Shown: piece after piece, positions 26,300 to 33,478 of the stretch
Layout of the letters: each line of letters starts with the position of its first letter
Numbering within the stretch: the first letter of the stretch is position 1
From: Variovorax brevis
GTDB taxonomy: Bacteria > Pseudomonadota > Gammaproteobacteria > Burkholderiales > Burkholderiaceae_C
Assembly: GCF_030317105.1 (NCBI RefSeq)
Contig: NZ_JASZYG010000013.1
Coordinates: 62,001 to 126,000, forward strand
Reading direction: 5' to 3'
DNA length: 64,000 bases
Program-made: the position numbers and the translations under genes
Notes under the pieces: model-generated
What the model was told of the DNA's origin: nothing
Databases searched by the model: none
What the model saw: only the letters and a program-made list of their open reading frames with translations

Positions 26300-26944
26300 T
26301 CAGCGGGGCGACGAGAATTGCGGTTGAGCGGTGCCTGCCAGGGCTTCGAGCACCGAGGCGAAATTGCCGGAGTGCTGCAGCGCCGAGAGGATGGTCATAT
26401 ACAGAGGCCGGTACGCCTCGTCCGCTTCGTAGCCGGCCAGCGGGTCGCGGTTCTGCAGGAATGCCTTGTCGATCTCCGCCCAGTCTTCGCGCTGCAGGAC
26501 GCCCTGCGCAAACGGCAGGACCTCGGCTTCCTCGACGGCCATGTGTCCGAGGTAGAACGAAACATAGTCCTTGACCGCTGATTCGAAGGCATCGCGGCGC
26601 GACGCCTCCTGTACGGTGCCTCGCATGACCCGGAAGGCGATCAGCGCGTGTTCGAGTTCGCGAATGGCCAGTCCACCTTTCTCGTGCTCCCGATCCAGCC
26701 GTTCGAGGACTTCATCCATGTGTTGCGTACGTCCCCGCAGCTTTGGAAACAGCAGGCTCGTCTCCTTGGGGTGGTGGAGCTTTTCAGGAAACTCATCGAC
26801 GTAGAAGAGCATGGCCTGAAGCGCATCGAGATCGGGCACCGTGCCGCGTTTCCGGTGGAAATCGAGCATCAGGACGATGGAGCGCAGCATGGCCGACAAG
26901 GCCCGGTGCTCATGCCGGATGACGTTCAGGCTGGCAGGTGTCAT
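26300..26944 (-). CDS. hemerythrin-like HHE domain protein
   Basis: The protein has 214 residues and starts MTPASLNVIRHEHRALSAM. Helical HHE-type ligands are visible: HEHRAL, FPEKLHHPKETSLLFP, LDREHEKGG and FYLGHMAVEEAEVLPFAQ. A diiron centre that binds oxygen or nitric oxide is likely, fitting a low-oxygen locus. The ATG at 26944 follows GGGAG; a longer frame to 26986 lacks a ribosome site. A degraded second copy lies at 30611-30884. Confidence 0.85.
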   Translation of the reverse strand: MTPASLNVIRHEHRALSAMLRSIVLMLDFHRKRGTVPDLDALQAMLFYVDEFPEKLHHPKETSLLFPKLRGRTQHMDEVLERLDREHEKGGLAIRELEHALIAFRVMRGTVQEASRRDAFESAVKDYVSFYLGHMAVEEAEVLPFAQGVLQREDWAEIDKAFLQNRDPLAGYEADEAYRPLYMTILSALQHSGNFASVLEALAGTAQPQFSSPR

Positions 26945-27003
26945 GGTGGTGCTCCCAAAAATGCGGTCGACAACCCCAGCCTGCATTGTCCGGCGTGTTG
27001 GGG

Positions 27004-27017
27004 GTTGAGACAGGTCA
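27004..27017 (-). promoter_or_regulatory. FNR/Anr-like box TTGAGACAGGTCAA
   Basis: The box lies 60 bp upstream of the hemerythrin start. The sequence at the class II -10 position (GGCTGG) is poor; the nearest good hexamer, GACAAT on the minus strand at 26990-26985, is 9 bp too close. Confidence 0.4.
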
Positions 27018-27099
27018 AGGAAAGACGATCTTTCAGGGCGTATCGGTGCGCCCGGCCTGCCTGTCCCGCGGATGACGGAACGCGCATTGGGCGCAGGTA

Positions 27100-27113
27100 T
27101 TGATGCAGCGCAA
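27100..27113 (+). promoter_or_regulatory. FNR/Anr-like box TTGATGCAGCGCAA
   Basis: The box is centred at 27106.5. CACCAT at 27136-27141 is at class II distance. Box, hexamer, leader and ribosome site are a near copy of those at 25705-25790. Confidence 0.7.
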
Positions 27114-27181
27114 GACCTCTGGTGCCGCGCAGGGCCACCATCGCCCGGTGAGCCAAATTCGGCTGAAACCGGGAGTCAGAC

Positions 27182-27574
27182 ATGCAGCATATGGTGACGG
27201 CGGATCAACGCCGACTCAGGGCGCGAGCCATGCAAATGGCGATCGGCGTGCTGGCCGCCCTGTCGCTATGGAGCGGCCAGGCAAGCGCGCAGGCGCGAGG
27301 CTACCTGCTCTACAACGATCACTGCCTCGAATGCCATTCGACGTCGGTTCACTGGCGCGAGCGGCGGCTGGCAACCGACTGGAACAGCCTGCAGTTCCAG
27401 GTCAGGCGCTGGCAGGGTGTGGCGGCATTGAACTGGAACGAGGAAGACATCCAGAACGTGACGCGTTACCTCAACACACGCTTCTACGACTTCCAGGCTC
27501 CGAGCATGGTGGGTGCCGTGGTTCCTGTCACGGTGCCTGCGAGCCGGGCGCGTCGCCCTGCGTCGTCACCATGA
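27182..27574 (+). CDS. secreted c-type cytochrome
   Basis: The protein has 130 residues. MQHMVTADQRRLRARAMQM precedes a signal peptide ending SGQASAQA, and one haem-binding CLECH motif follows soon after (YNDHCLECHSTSVHW). The segment IQNVTRYLNTRFYDF is typical of the end of small cytochromes c, but the sixth haem ligand is unclear (SMVGA offers a Met). It should be periplasmic. The tail VPASRARRPASSP is low complexity. Confidence 0.8.
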   Translation: MQHMVTADQRRLRARAMQMAIGVLAALSLWSGQASAQARGYLLYNDHCLECHSTSVHWRERRLATDWNSLQFQVRRWQGVAALNWNEEDIQNVTRYLNTRFYDFQAPSMVGAVVPVTVPASRARRPASSP

Positions 27575-27593
27575 TGGCGACGCGGAGCCTTCA

Positions 27594-28436
27594 TTATTCA
27601 CGCTTACGGCGGGATACCGACGGCGCCGGGTGGATCGCCCGTGGCAGCGGCGACCAGAGCGGACGCTCGCTGGCGCTCGAATCGATCACGACGACATGGC
27701 AACCGGCATCTGCGACGGGCACCTGGCCTGCGGCAACACCCACAGGTGCAGGCCCTCGGTCGCCGCCAGGTGGTGGGCATCGAGGATGCGTAGCGGTCCA
27801 GCAGGCGGTTGAGTCTGGTGGGCATCGGATGCAGCCTTCGGACTGCACGGTGCCCAGACACTGCTCCAGACGGTCCGGATCGGTGGGCGTGCACCTGGAG
27901 GCGCATCTTTCCCATGCCGCCGGCGCCCCAAAGCCGCATGGCCTGCTGCCAGCCAAGATCGAACACGCGCATGCCTCTGACGCCATAGCCGCGAATGCCG
28001 TTCTCGTTGAATGGCCCCCCGGCCGAAAATCCGGATCGTCCAGTGAATGCGAACACGCCCACGGGGGTCTCGAAGTGATCCAACTCGTCGCCGCGCCCCG
28101 TCGACACGGGCGAGGCGCCGATGTGCAAGTGCGTCATGCTGCGGTCGACAGTGCAAGGTACTGGGGCGATGGCATGGCGATGCCGGCCGGTTCGAGCAGG
28201 CTGCCGCAGCGGACTGCCACATCAGCCGGTACGGGCAGTCGACGATCGACTTGCTGGCTGTACGCCTCGATCATTGCGTCCGGCCCGGCATCGGTGTCGC
28301 GCGCCGGGAAGGCAATGGCCGTCGTCAGCAGCATGAGGAAAGCGGAGACGGAGGCGTCGCCTGGCACAGTTTGAAGTGCCCGTCGCGCTTTGCCTTGATC
28401 CTCGTCAAGGCTCCCCGATGTGGCGCATTCCATCAT
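27594..28436 (-). pseudogene. L,D-transpeptidase (YkuD-type), multiply frameshifted
   Basis: Blocks of one protein occur in order but in changing frames: a signal-like start MLLTTAIAFPARDTDAGP, LPVPADVAVRCGSLLEPAG, then LHIGASPVSTGRGDELDHF, ETPVGVFAFTG, GPFNENGIRGYG, FDLGWQQAMRLWG, and the active-site motif SEGCIR followed by a C-terminal strand (DAGCHVVVID). Frame changes fall near 28140, 27900 and 27835. Intact members cross-link peptidoglycan through that Cys. It is the most damaged gene next to the PHA synthase. Confidence 0.7.
28395..28408 (+). promoter_or_regulatory. FNR/Anr-like box TTGATCCTCGTCAA
   Basis: The box is centred at 28401.5. CATCAT at 28431-28436 has the exact class II spacing, placing the start near 28443, 44 nt before the two-domain USP. 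Confidence 0.7.
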
Positions 28437-28486
28437 GGGCGCACACGAATCGAGCGCCTAGGCGCCCTTGCTTGAAGGGTCAATCC

Positions 28487-29335
28487 ATGAGCTATCGAAC
28501 CATTCTCGTGCACTTGGACCATTGGGACCGGTGCCGGGCACGCGCAACGCTTGCCACCGCATGGGCGCGGAGCCACGAGAGCCACCTCGTGGGCGTCGTG
28601 CCGACGGGCCTGTATGACGGCGTGATCCCAGCAGGTGCCATTGCCACGGGCACCACCGATTTCATCGCGCAGTCCGCACAATTCCTGCGTGAGCGGGCTG
28701 AACACATCGCCCGGGAATTCAGGGAAAGCATCAGCGGGCCGGGCGCGCTCTCGTACGAGGTGCGCTTGGTGGATGCGCCGGCCATCGACTCCGTCGTGCG
28801 CCACGGCCGCACAGCCGACCTGATCGTGCTCGGGCAACATGATCCATCCGCCCAGTCAGACGCCAGGGCGGTCGGCTTGGCCGAGCGCGTGCTGATGGAA
28901 GCCGGCGGCCCGGTGCTGTTCCTGCCTTACGCGGGCCGCTTCGACGCCATTCCCGGAAGCGCGCTCGTCGCATGGGATGGTTCGCGGCAGGCCGCCGTGG
29001 CGGTCCGTGCCGCAGTGCCGGCACTGCAACGCTGCGGCAAGGTAACGCTCGTGAGCTACCTGGACGTGGACGACGTCGACGCCGACCAGCGCCTGCTGCT
29101 GTCCGACGTGATCCACTTCCTGCGCCGCCACGGGATCGCTGCGAGCGCAGAACGCGACGTCAATGCCGTGGACATCGACATGGCCAACGCAATGCTGTCG
29201 CGCATCGCCGACACGGGCGCGGACCTGCTCGTCATGGGCGGCTATGGCCACTCGCGCTTTCGCGAACTGATGCTCGGCGGTGTCACGCGGCAGATCCTGG
29301 CGCAGATGACCGTACCCGTGCTGATGGCGCATTGA
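28487..29335 (+). CDS. tandem-domain universal stress protein
   Basis: The protein has 282 residues and is a paralogue of the protein at 14274 with the same two-fold layout. It starts MSYRTILVHLDHWDRCRAR and contains VVPTGLYDGVIPAG in domain 1. Domain 2 keeps GGYGHSRFRELMLGGVTRQ and ends MTVPVLMAH. GGGT before CAATCC and the ATG is a weak ribosome site. It is followed after 10 bp by the quinone-reductase remnant, probably an operon. Confidence 0.9.
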   Translation: MSYRTILVHLDHWDRCRARATLATAWARSHESHLVGVVPTGLYDGVIPAGAIATGTTDFIAQSAQFLRERAEHIAREFRESISGPGALSYEVRLVDAPAIDSVVRHGRTADLIVLGQHDPSAQSDARAVGLAERVLMEAGGPVLFLPYAGRFDAIPGSALVAWDGSRQAAVAVRAAVPALQRCGKVTLVSYLDVDDVDADQRLLLSDVIHFLRRHGIAASAERDVNAVDIDMANAMLSRIADTGADLLVMGGYGHSRFRELMLGGVTRQILAQMTVPVLMAH

Positions 29336-29345
29336 GGGCGCCTGG

Positions 29346-29923
29346 ATGGCAAGCCGCATCGTCATCATCCAGGGGCACCCGGATGGCCGTGCGCCGCACT
29401 TCTGCCATGCGCTGGCCCAAGCGTACGCCGACGGTGCACGCAGCGCGGGCCATGAGGTTTCATCGATCGACGTCGGCTCCCTGGAGTTCGAATTCTTGCG
29501 GAGCAAGGCCGAATGGGAGGCCGGCACGCTGCCGCCGCAGTTGTCGGCCGCGCAGGAAGCCATCGGCCATGCACAGCACCTGCTCATAGTCTTTCCGCTA
29601 TGGCTGGGCGACATGCCCGCGGCGCTTTGCTGGAGCAGATCTTGCGGCCGGGCTTCGCCGTGCCGCGGGATCGCCCGAGCATGCGCGTGAAGCCGCTCGC
29701 CGGACGAAGTGCGCGCGTGGTCATCACCATGGGCATGCCGGCGCCGATCTACCGCTGGTACTTCTTCGCGCACGGCTTGCGCCTGCTCAAACGAAGCATC
29801 CTCGGCTTCGTTGGCATCGCGCCGGTGCGCGACGCCATCGTGGGTTCGGTGGAGGGTCTCAGCGAGAAGCAAAGGCTCATCTGGCTCGAAAGGTTGACCC
29901 ATTGGGGCAGGGCTGGGATTTGA
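29346..29923 (+). pseudogene. NAD(P)H quinone reductase-like flavodoxin-fold protein, frameshifted
   Basis: The N-terminus MASRIVIIQGHPDGRAPHFC and HLLIVFPLWLGDMPA match the KefF/MdaB-type flavoproteins. At about 29625 the frame breaks, and LLEQILRPGFAVP, VVITMGMPAPIYRWYF and IAPVRDAIVG continue in the next frame to the stop at 29923. One small indel explains the break. Intact homologues use FMN/FAD to reduce quinones with two electrons. Confidence 0.75.
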
Positions 29924-30543
29924 GCGCTGCTCTCCACGCGATCCGCCGATGAAAAGCGTGGCGCATTGCGGGTGAAATCAACGAGGTCACAGTGCGTGCA
30001 GCTTGCCGTGAATTTCCAGGTTGAAGAAAGCAGGCTCGCCGACCGGCTTTCCAATTGAAGGTGCACCGGAGACTGCCAGTCATTTTCAAGCAAGCTCTAC
30101 CGTGTGACCCAGCCGCGCCGCAAAGTTCGCCAGATGGACCAAACAGCCAAGCGATGATGCTGTTGCCGACGAACGACCAGCCGGCAGGCGAGCAAGATCG
30201 GCTCGCAGTGCGCTGGGGCCGAGATCAGGGCGCGAATGAGCTCAAGAGTGAACTGCGAGGCACGGTCATGTCTTGCCTGCAAGGGCAGCGCGGGCGTTGA
30301 TGGATTGCCGCTTGACATCGATCGACTCGAGGCGCGAATGGCGGCTTCGCGACAACTTCTGGCCGTCGACGTCAAGCGTGTGTGATGGCTGCAAGTGGTC
30401 GGGGCGCCGTGAAGGCGGATAGCGACGCAACCGATACGGCTACGCAGCCGCCCGGCGCAACCCGGAAAGGTAGCTGGCCGGCTCTTCTGCGCAATGCGAC
30501 GTCGTGCAGCGGCGTGCCGACTCCGTCAATGGCTGCGCCGAGG
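29924..30543. other. intergenic stretch with no recognisable gene
   Basis: The 620 bp after the quinone-reductase remnant have several short frames on both strands but none with a ribosome site, conserved motif or family resemblance. A decayed gene cannot be excluded. Confidence 0.4.
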
Positions 30544-30557
30544 TTGATCTGGCGCAA
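30544..30557 (+). promoter_or_regulatory. FNR/Anr-like box TTGATCTGGCGCAA
   Basis: The box is centred at 30550.5. GAATCT at 30580-30585 has class II spacing. It precedes the degraded hemerythrin at 30611, so the promoter seems better preserved than the gene. Confidence 0.55.
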
Positions 30558-30610
30558 GGCCCCATGTCGCCGGTTGCGCGAATCTTGGGTAGCCCGACAG
30601 GAGGCACCAG

Positions 30611-30884
30611 ATGGCAAGAATCATCTCCCACATTGATCTGGAACGAGCACGATGCGCTGTCGGCGATGCTGCAGTCCATTTGCCTGCTGCTCGCGCAGCA
30701 CCGGCGAGGCGCCATCATGCCGGGCACGGCGCTGCCACCAAGCGTTCCCGCAAAGCACCATCACCGCAAGCAGGCACGGATGCTGTTACCGAAGGTACGC
30801 GCAAGGACACCGGTCTGGCGCGAGCTGTTCAACGGGTTGGCGAACTTGGGGATCTGCCTCGGTCGGGACCGCACTGCACCCTGA
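30611..30884 (+). pseudogene. degraded hemerythrin-like gene
   Basis: From ATG 30611 the reading MARIIS must lose one base in a CCC run near 30628 to continue as LIWNEHDALSAMLQSICLLL, which aligns with RHEHRALSAMLRSIVLML of the intact hemerythrin at 26944. HHHRKQARMLLPKVRART corresponds to its LHHPKETSLLFPKLRGRT block. The central and C-terminal helices are missing or unreadable. Confidence 0.65.
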
Positions 30885-30991
30885 CCGCGAGAAGCGTCGA
30901 ACGGGGATGTTGACGAGCTCCATTGCAGCGTTATGCGGCATTCACCATTGCTCGATGATTCTTGGGGCAAAACCTATGGAGGTGTTCTTTC

Positions 30992-31465
30992 ATGGACAGT
31001 CTGCTAAGACAAAAAATTCTTGAGTTGCTCCACAGCCACCGGATCATGACTGTTGCAACAGTGCGTGATGACGGATGGCCGCAGGCAACGACAGTTGGCT
31101 ATGTGAACGAGGAACTCACGCTTTGGTTTCTTTGCGGCCTGGAGAGCCAGAAGGCCAAAAATCTGGCGCGGGACAATCGCATCTCCATCACGATCGACCA
31201 CGACACGCCGGACCTCATGTCGATCACCGGCTTGTCAATGTCTGCCCGAGCGCTCAGGGTGTCAGATCTTGGGGAGGCAAGGAAAGTGATCGCGATGATG
31301 CCGTTGAAGTATCCGGACGCACCTCCAGACATGGCACAAATGAAAATGCCGGCGCCGGAGGATATTGCGATCTTTCGCGTCGTCCCGGAGATTGTCTCGG
31401 TGCTCGACTATACGAAAGGATTTGGGCACGCGGACCTTGTGAACTGCGAAGGCGGCAAGCCCTAG
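30992..31465 (+). CDS. pyridoxamine 5'-phosphate oxidase family flavoprotein
   Basis: The protein has 157 residues and starts MDSLLRQKILELLHSHRIM. VATVRDDGWPQATTVGYVNE is the typical split-barrel FMN/F420-binding start, followed by LTLWFLCGLESQKAKNLARD. GGAGGT lies 9 bp before the ATG. Its base composition is visibly less GC-rich than its neighbours, and no FNR-like box precedes it, so it may be a later arrival. The substrate is unknown. Confidence 0.85.
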   Translation: MDSLLRQKILELLHSHRIMTVATVRDDGWPQATTVGYVNEELTLWFLCGLESQKAKNLARDNRISITIDHDTPDLMSITGLSMSARALRVSDLGEARKVIAMMPLKYPDAPPDMAQMKMPAPEDIAIFRVVPEIVSVLDYTKGFGHADLVNCEGGKP

Positions 31466-31765
31466 ACATTATGGTCGCGGTCCCTCGGCAAGCCTGACGC
31501 ACCGCACATGGACCTCGTCATCACCGTGTGCGACAACGCCGCAGGCGAGGTCTGCCCGTATTGGCCCGGGCAACCGGCGACGGCGCACTGGGGCTACGCG
31601 GATCCTTCGGAAATGCAAGGGTCGCCCGAACAGAAGCTGGAAGCCTTTCGCCAGACGCTGCACGCCATTCGGCGCCGGCTCGAGTTGTTGGTGAACCTGC
31701 CGCTCGCCAGCGTGGACAAGTTGATGCTCCAATCGCAGGCGCGAGAGCTGGCCGGCAAGCCATGA
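31466..31765 (+). pseudogene. ArsC-type arsenate reductase, N-terminal half lost
   Basis: The ATG at 31508 gives MDLVITVCDNAAGEVCPYWP, then HWGYADPSE and a helical end, the C-terminal half of thioredoxin-coupled LMW-phosphatase-type arsenate reductases. In-frame similarity begins a few codons earlier (PDAPH). The CTGNSARS phosphatase loop with the catalytic Cys and the first 60 residues are missing, replaced by the 3' end of the flavoprotein gene. The product cannot be catalytic. Its stop overlaps the aquaporin ATG. Confidence 0.8.
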
Positions 31766-32399
31766 ACCTCTGGCGCAAGGCGCTGGCCGAGCTTCTGGGC
31801 ACGGCTGGTTTGCTGTGCGCGGTGGTGGGCTCGGGCATCATGGCCGAGCGTCTCGCAGGGGGCAATGTGGCCATCGCACTGCTGGCCAATACCCTCGCGA
31901 CCGTGTTCGCGCTCTACGTGCTGATCGAGGTCTTCGGTCCCGTCAGTGGTGCGCAATTCAATCCGGCTGTCAGCGTCGTCATGGCGCTGCGCCGCGAACT
32001 GCCGGCGGCGACCTTGGCCGCCTACGTAGCGGCCCAGTTGACGGGTGCGATGCTGGGCGCGTGGCTGGCAAACGCCATGTTCGACATGAGCGTCCTTCAA
32101 TGGAGTACGAAGATGCGCAGCGGCTTGGGGCAATGGCTTGGTGAACTGGTGGCCACTGCGGGGTTGGTGCTGGTGATCCTGCGTGCGCCAGCGGGGAAGG
32201 CTGCACAGTTGGTGGCCCTCTACATCGGCGCGGTCTACTGGTTCACGTCCAGCACATCTTTCGCCAACCCGGCGGCGGTGTCGGGCGCATGTTCAGTGAC
32301 AGCCTTTCCGGAATCGCCCCAGGAAGTGCGACCGGCTTTGTGGTGGCCGAGTTGATCGGCGTCGCAATCGGTATCGCGGTAAATCGATTCGTGCGCTGA
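31762..32399 (+). pseudogene. aquaporin/aquaglyceroporin (MIP family), frameshifted
   Basis: The gene starts MNLWRKALAELLGTAGLLCA and carries the first NPA box in SGAQFNPAVSVVMALRREL and the second in TSFANPA. Directly after it, around 32275-32285, the frame breaks, and MFSDSLSGIAPGS plus the last helix (FVVAELIGVAIGIAVNRFV) are in the next frame, ending at 32399. A MIP gene next to arsC is a known arsenic-resistance layout, in which the channel lets arsenite leave the cell. Both genes are now broken. Confidence 0.8.
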
Positions 32400-32561
32400 A
32401 GGCCCAGTCCCTAGCCCAACTTTGAGCACTGAATGAACGCAGCCCTTTGATCCTGCTGTGTTTTGCCGGTAACTGGAGCAGCGCGTCAGCGAGTGCCCCT
32501 ACGACATCCTGGTGCGGGTTGACAAGCCGGCGCCGGCCGTGCAGCCTCTTGCACCGTCAAC

Positions 32562-32702
32562 ATGGGCGGCCCGAGCATGGTGGGGCTGAACGTCTACTTC
32601 TATGCCGATCAGGCAGCCGCCACTGCCGCCCGCGAGACGCCGCTTTGGCAGGCGTGGATTCAAGCGCGATTTCCGATGCTGTCGGAGGCGGGGTTGATTT
32701 AA
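32562..32702 (+). other. short open remnant, unassigned
   Basis: A 46-residue frame (MGGPSMVGLNVYFYADQAAA to FPMLSEAGLI) has gene-like composition and a plausible continuation upstream in another frame (CPYDILVRVDKP). I do not recognise it. Confidence 0.25.
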
Positions 32703-32719
32703 GCACGTGATGCAGGCGG

Positions 32720-33153
32720 CCATTTTCATGATCACCCGATTGCGCAGTTTGCCGCAGACGCAGCTCGGGACTTCGGCGCTGGTGCGTGCGTCGGTTGATC
32801 CAGTCCAGTCTCCCCGGCTGTAGAGCTCCTGGCCGCACTCCGGATCTGCGACCGGCCCGGTAGAGATAGCACCACTTGCCGCTAATCTTCACGTACGTTT
32901 CGTCGAAGCGCCACGATCGCCCCGTCTTGCGAGCGAATCGGTCCCAGCACTTCTCAACTCGGGCACGAACCGCTGTACCGGGCGCATGATCGTCGTGTGG
33001 GCCATCGACAAGCCGCGCTCGGCCATCATCTCCACCAGGTCGCGCAAGCCCAACTTGAAGCGCTGGTATCCGCCGAACGCACAGAACGATGATCTCGCGC
33101 TCGAGACGCGGACCTTTGAACAGTTCGTCCGTGCACTGCAGCCTCTTCGCCAT
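32720..33153 (-). pseudogene. IS6-family transposase remnant
   Basis: Pieces of an IS6/IS26-type transposase appear in shifting frames: FKGPRLEREIIVLCVRR, RFKLGLRDLVEMMAERGLSM, AHTTIMRPVQRFVPEL, then RFARKTGRSWRFDETYVKIS with the first catalytic Asp and GKWCYLYRA. The second Asp and Glu are absent. No intact terminal repeats were found. It marks the right edge of the low-oxygen locus. The 320 bp from 33154 to 33478 hold nothing recognisable. Confidence 0.75.
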
Positions 33154-33478
33154 CGATACGCCTTCAATTCAAAAGCCGTCGCCGATCGGAGGCGCGGTTT
33201 GCACCAAAGCCGGATTTCCTACTTTTGGCGGTCAGGTCTACTGGGTCAGGGGCCAGCCCATCGGGCTACTTGACCGCTGCTTTTCGCCTGCCGCGGTTTA
33301 GCTCACACTCCCTCCGCCCGCCAAAGACGATTCCAAATTCTCGATACGACGCGAAACTGCTCAGGCCGAGTGGCTCCACCTTATCCCGCATTCTTGCCAA
33401 ACGTCGTCTGTGAGTGCGGCCGCAACCAAGGTACGCAGCCGAGGACGCAATGCGACCGCCCGTTTCATTCGCACGCCG

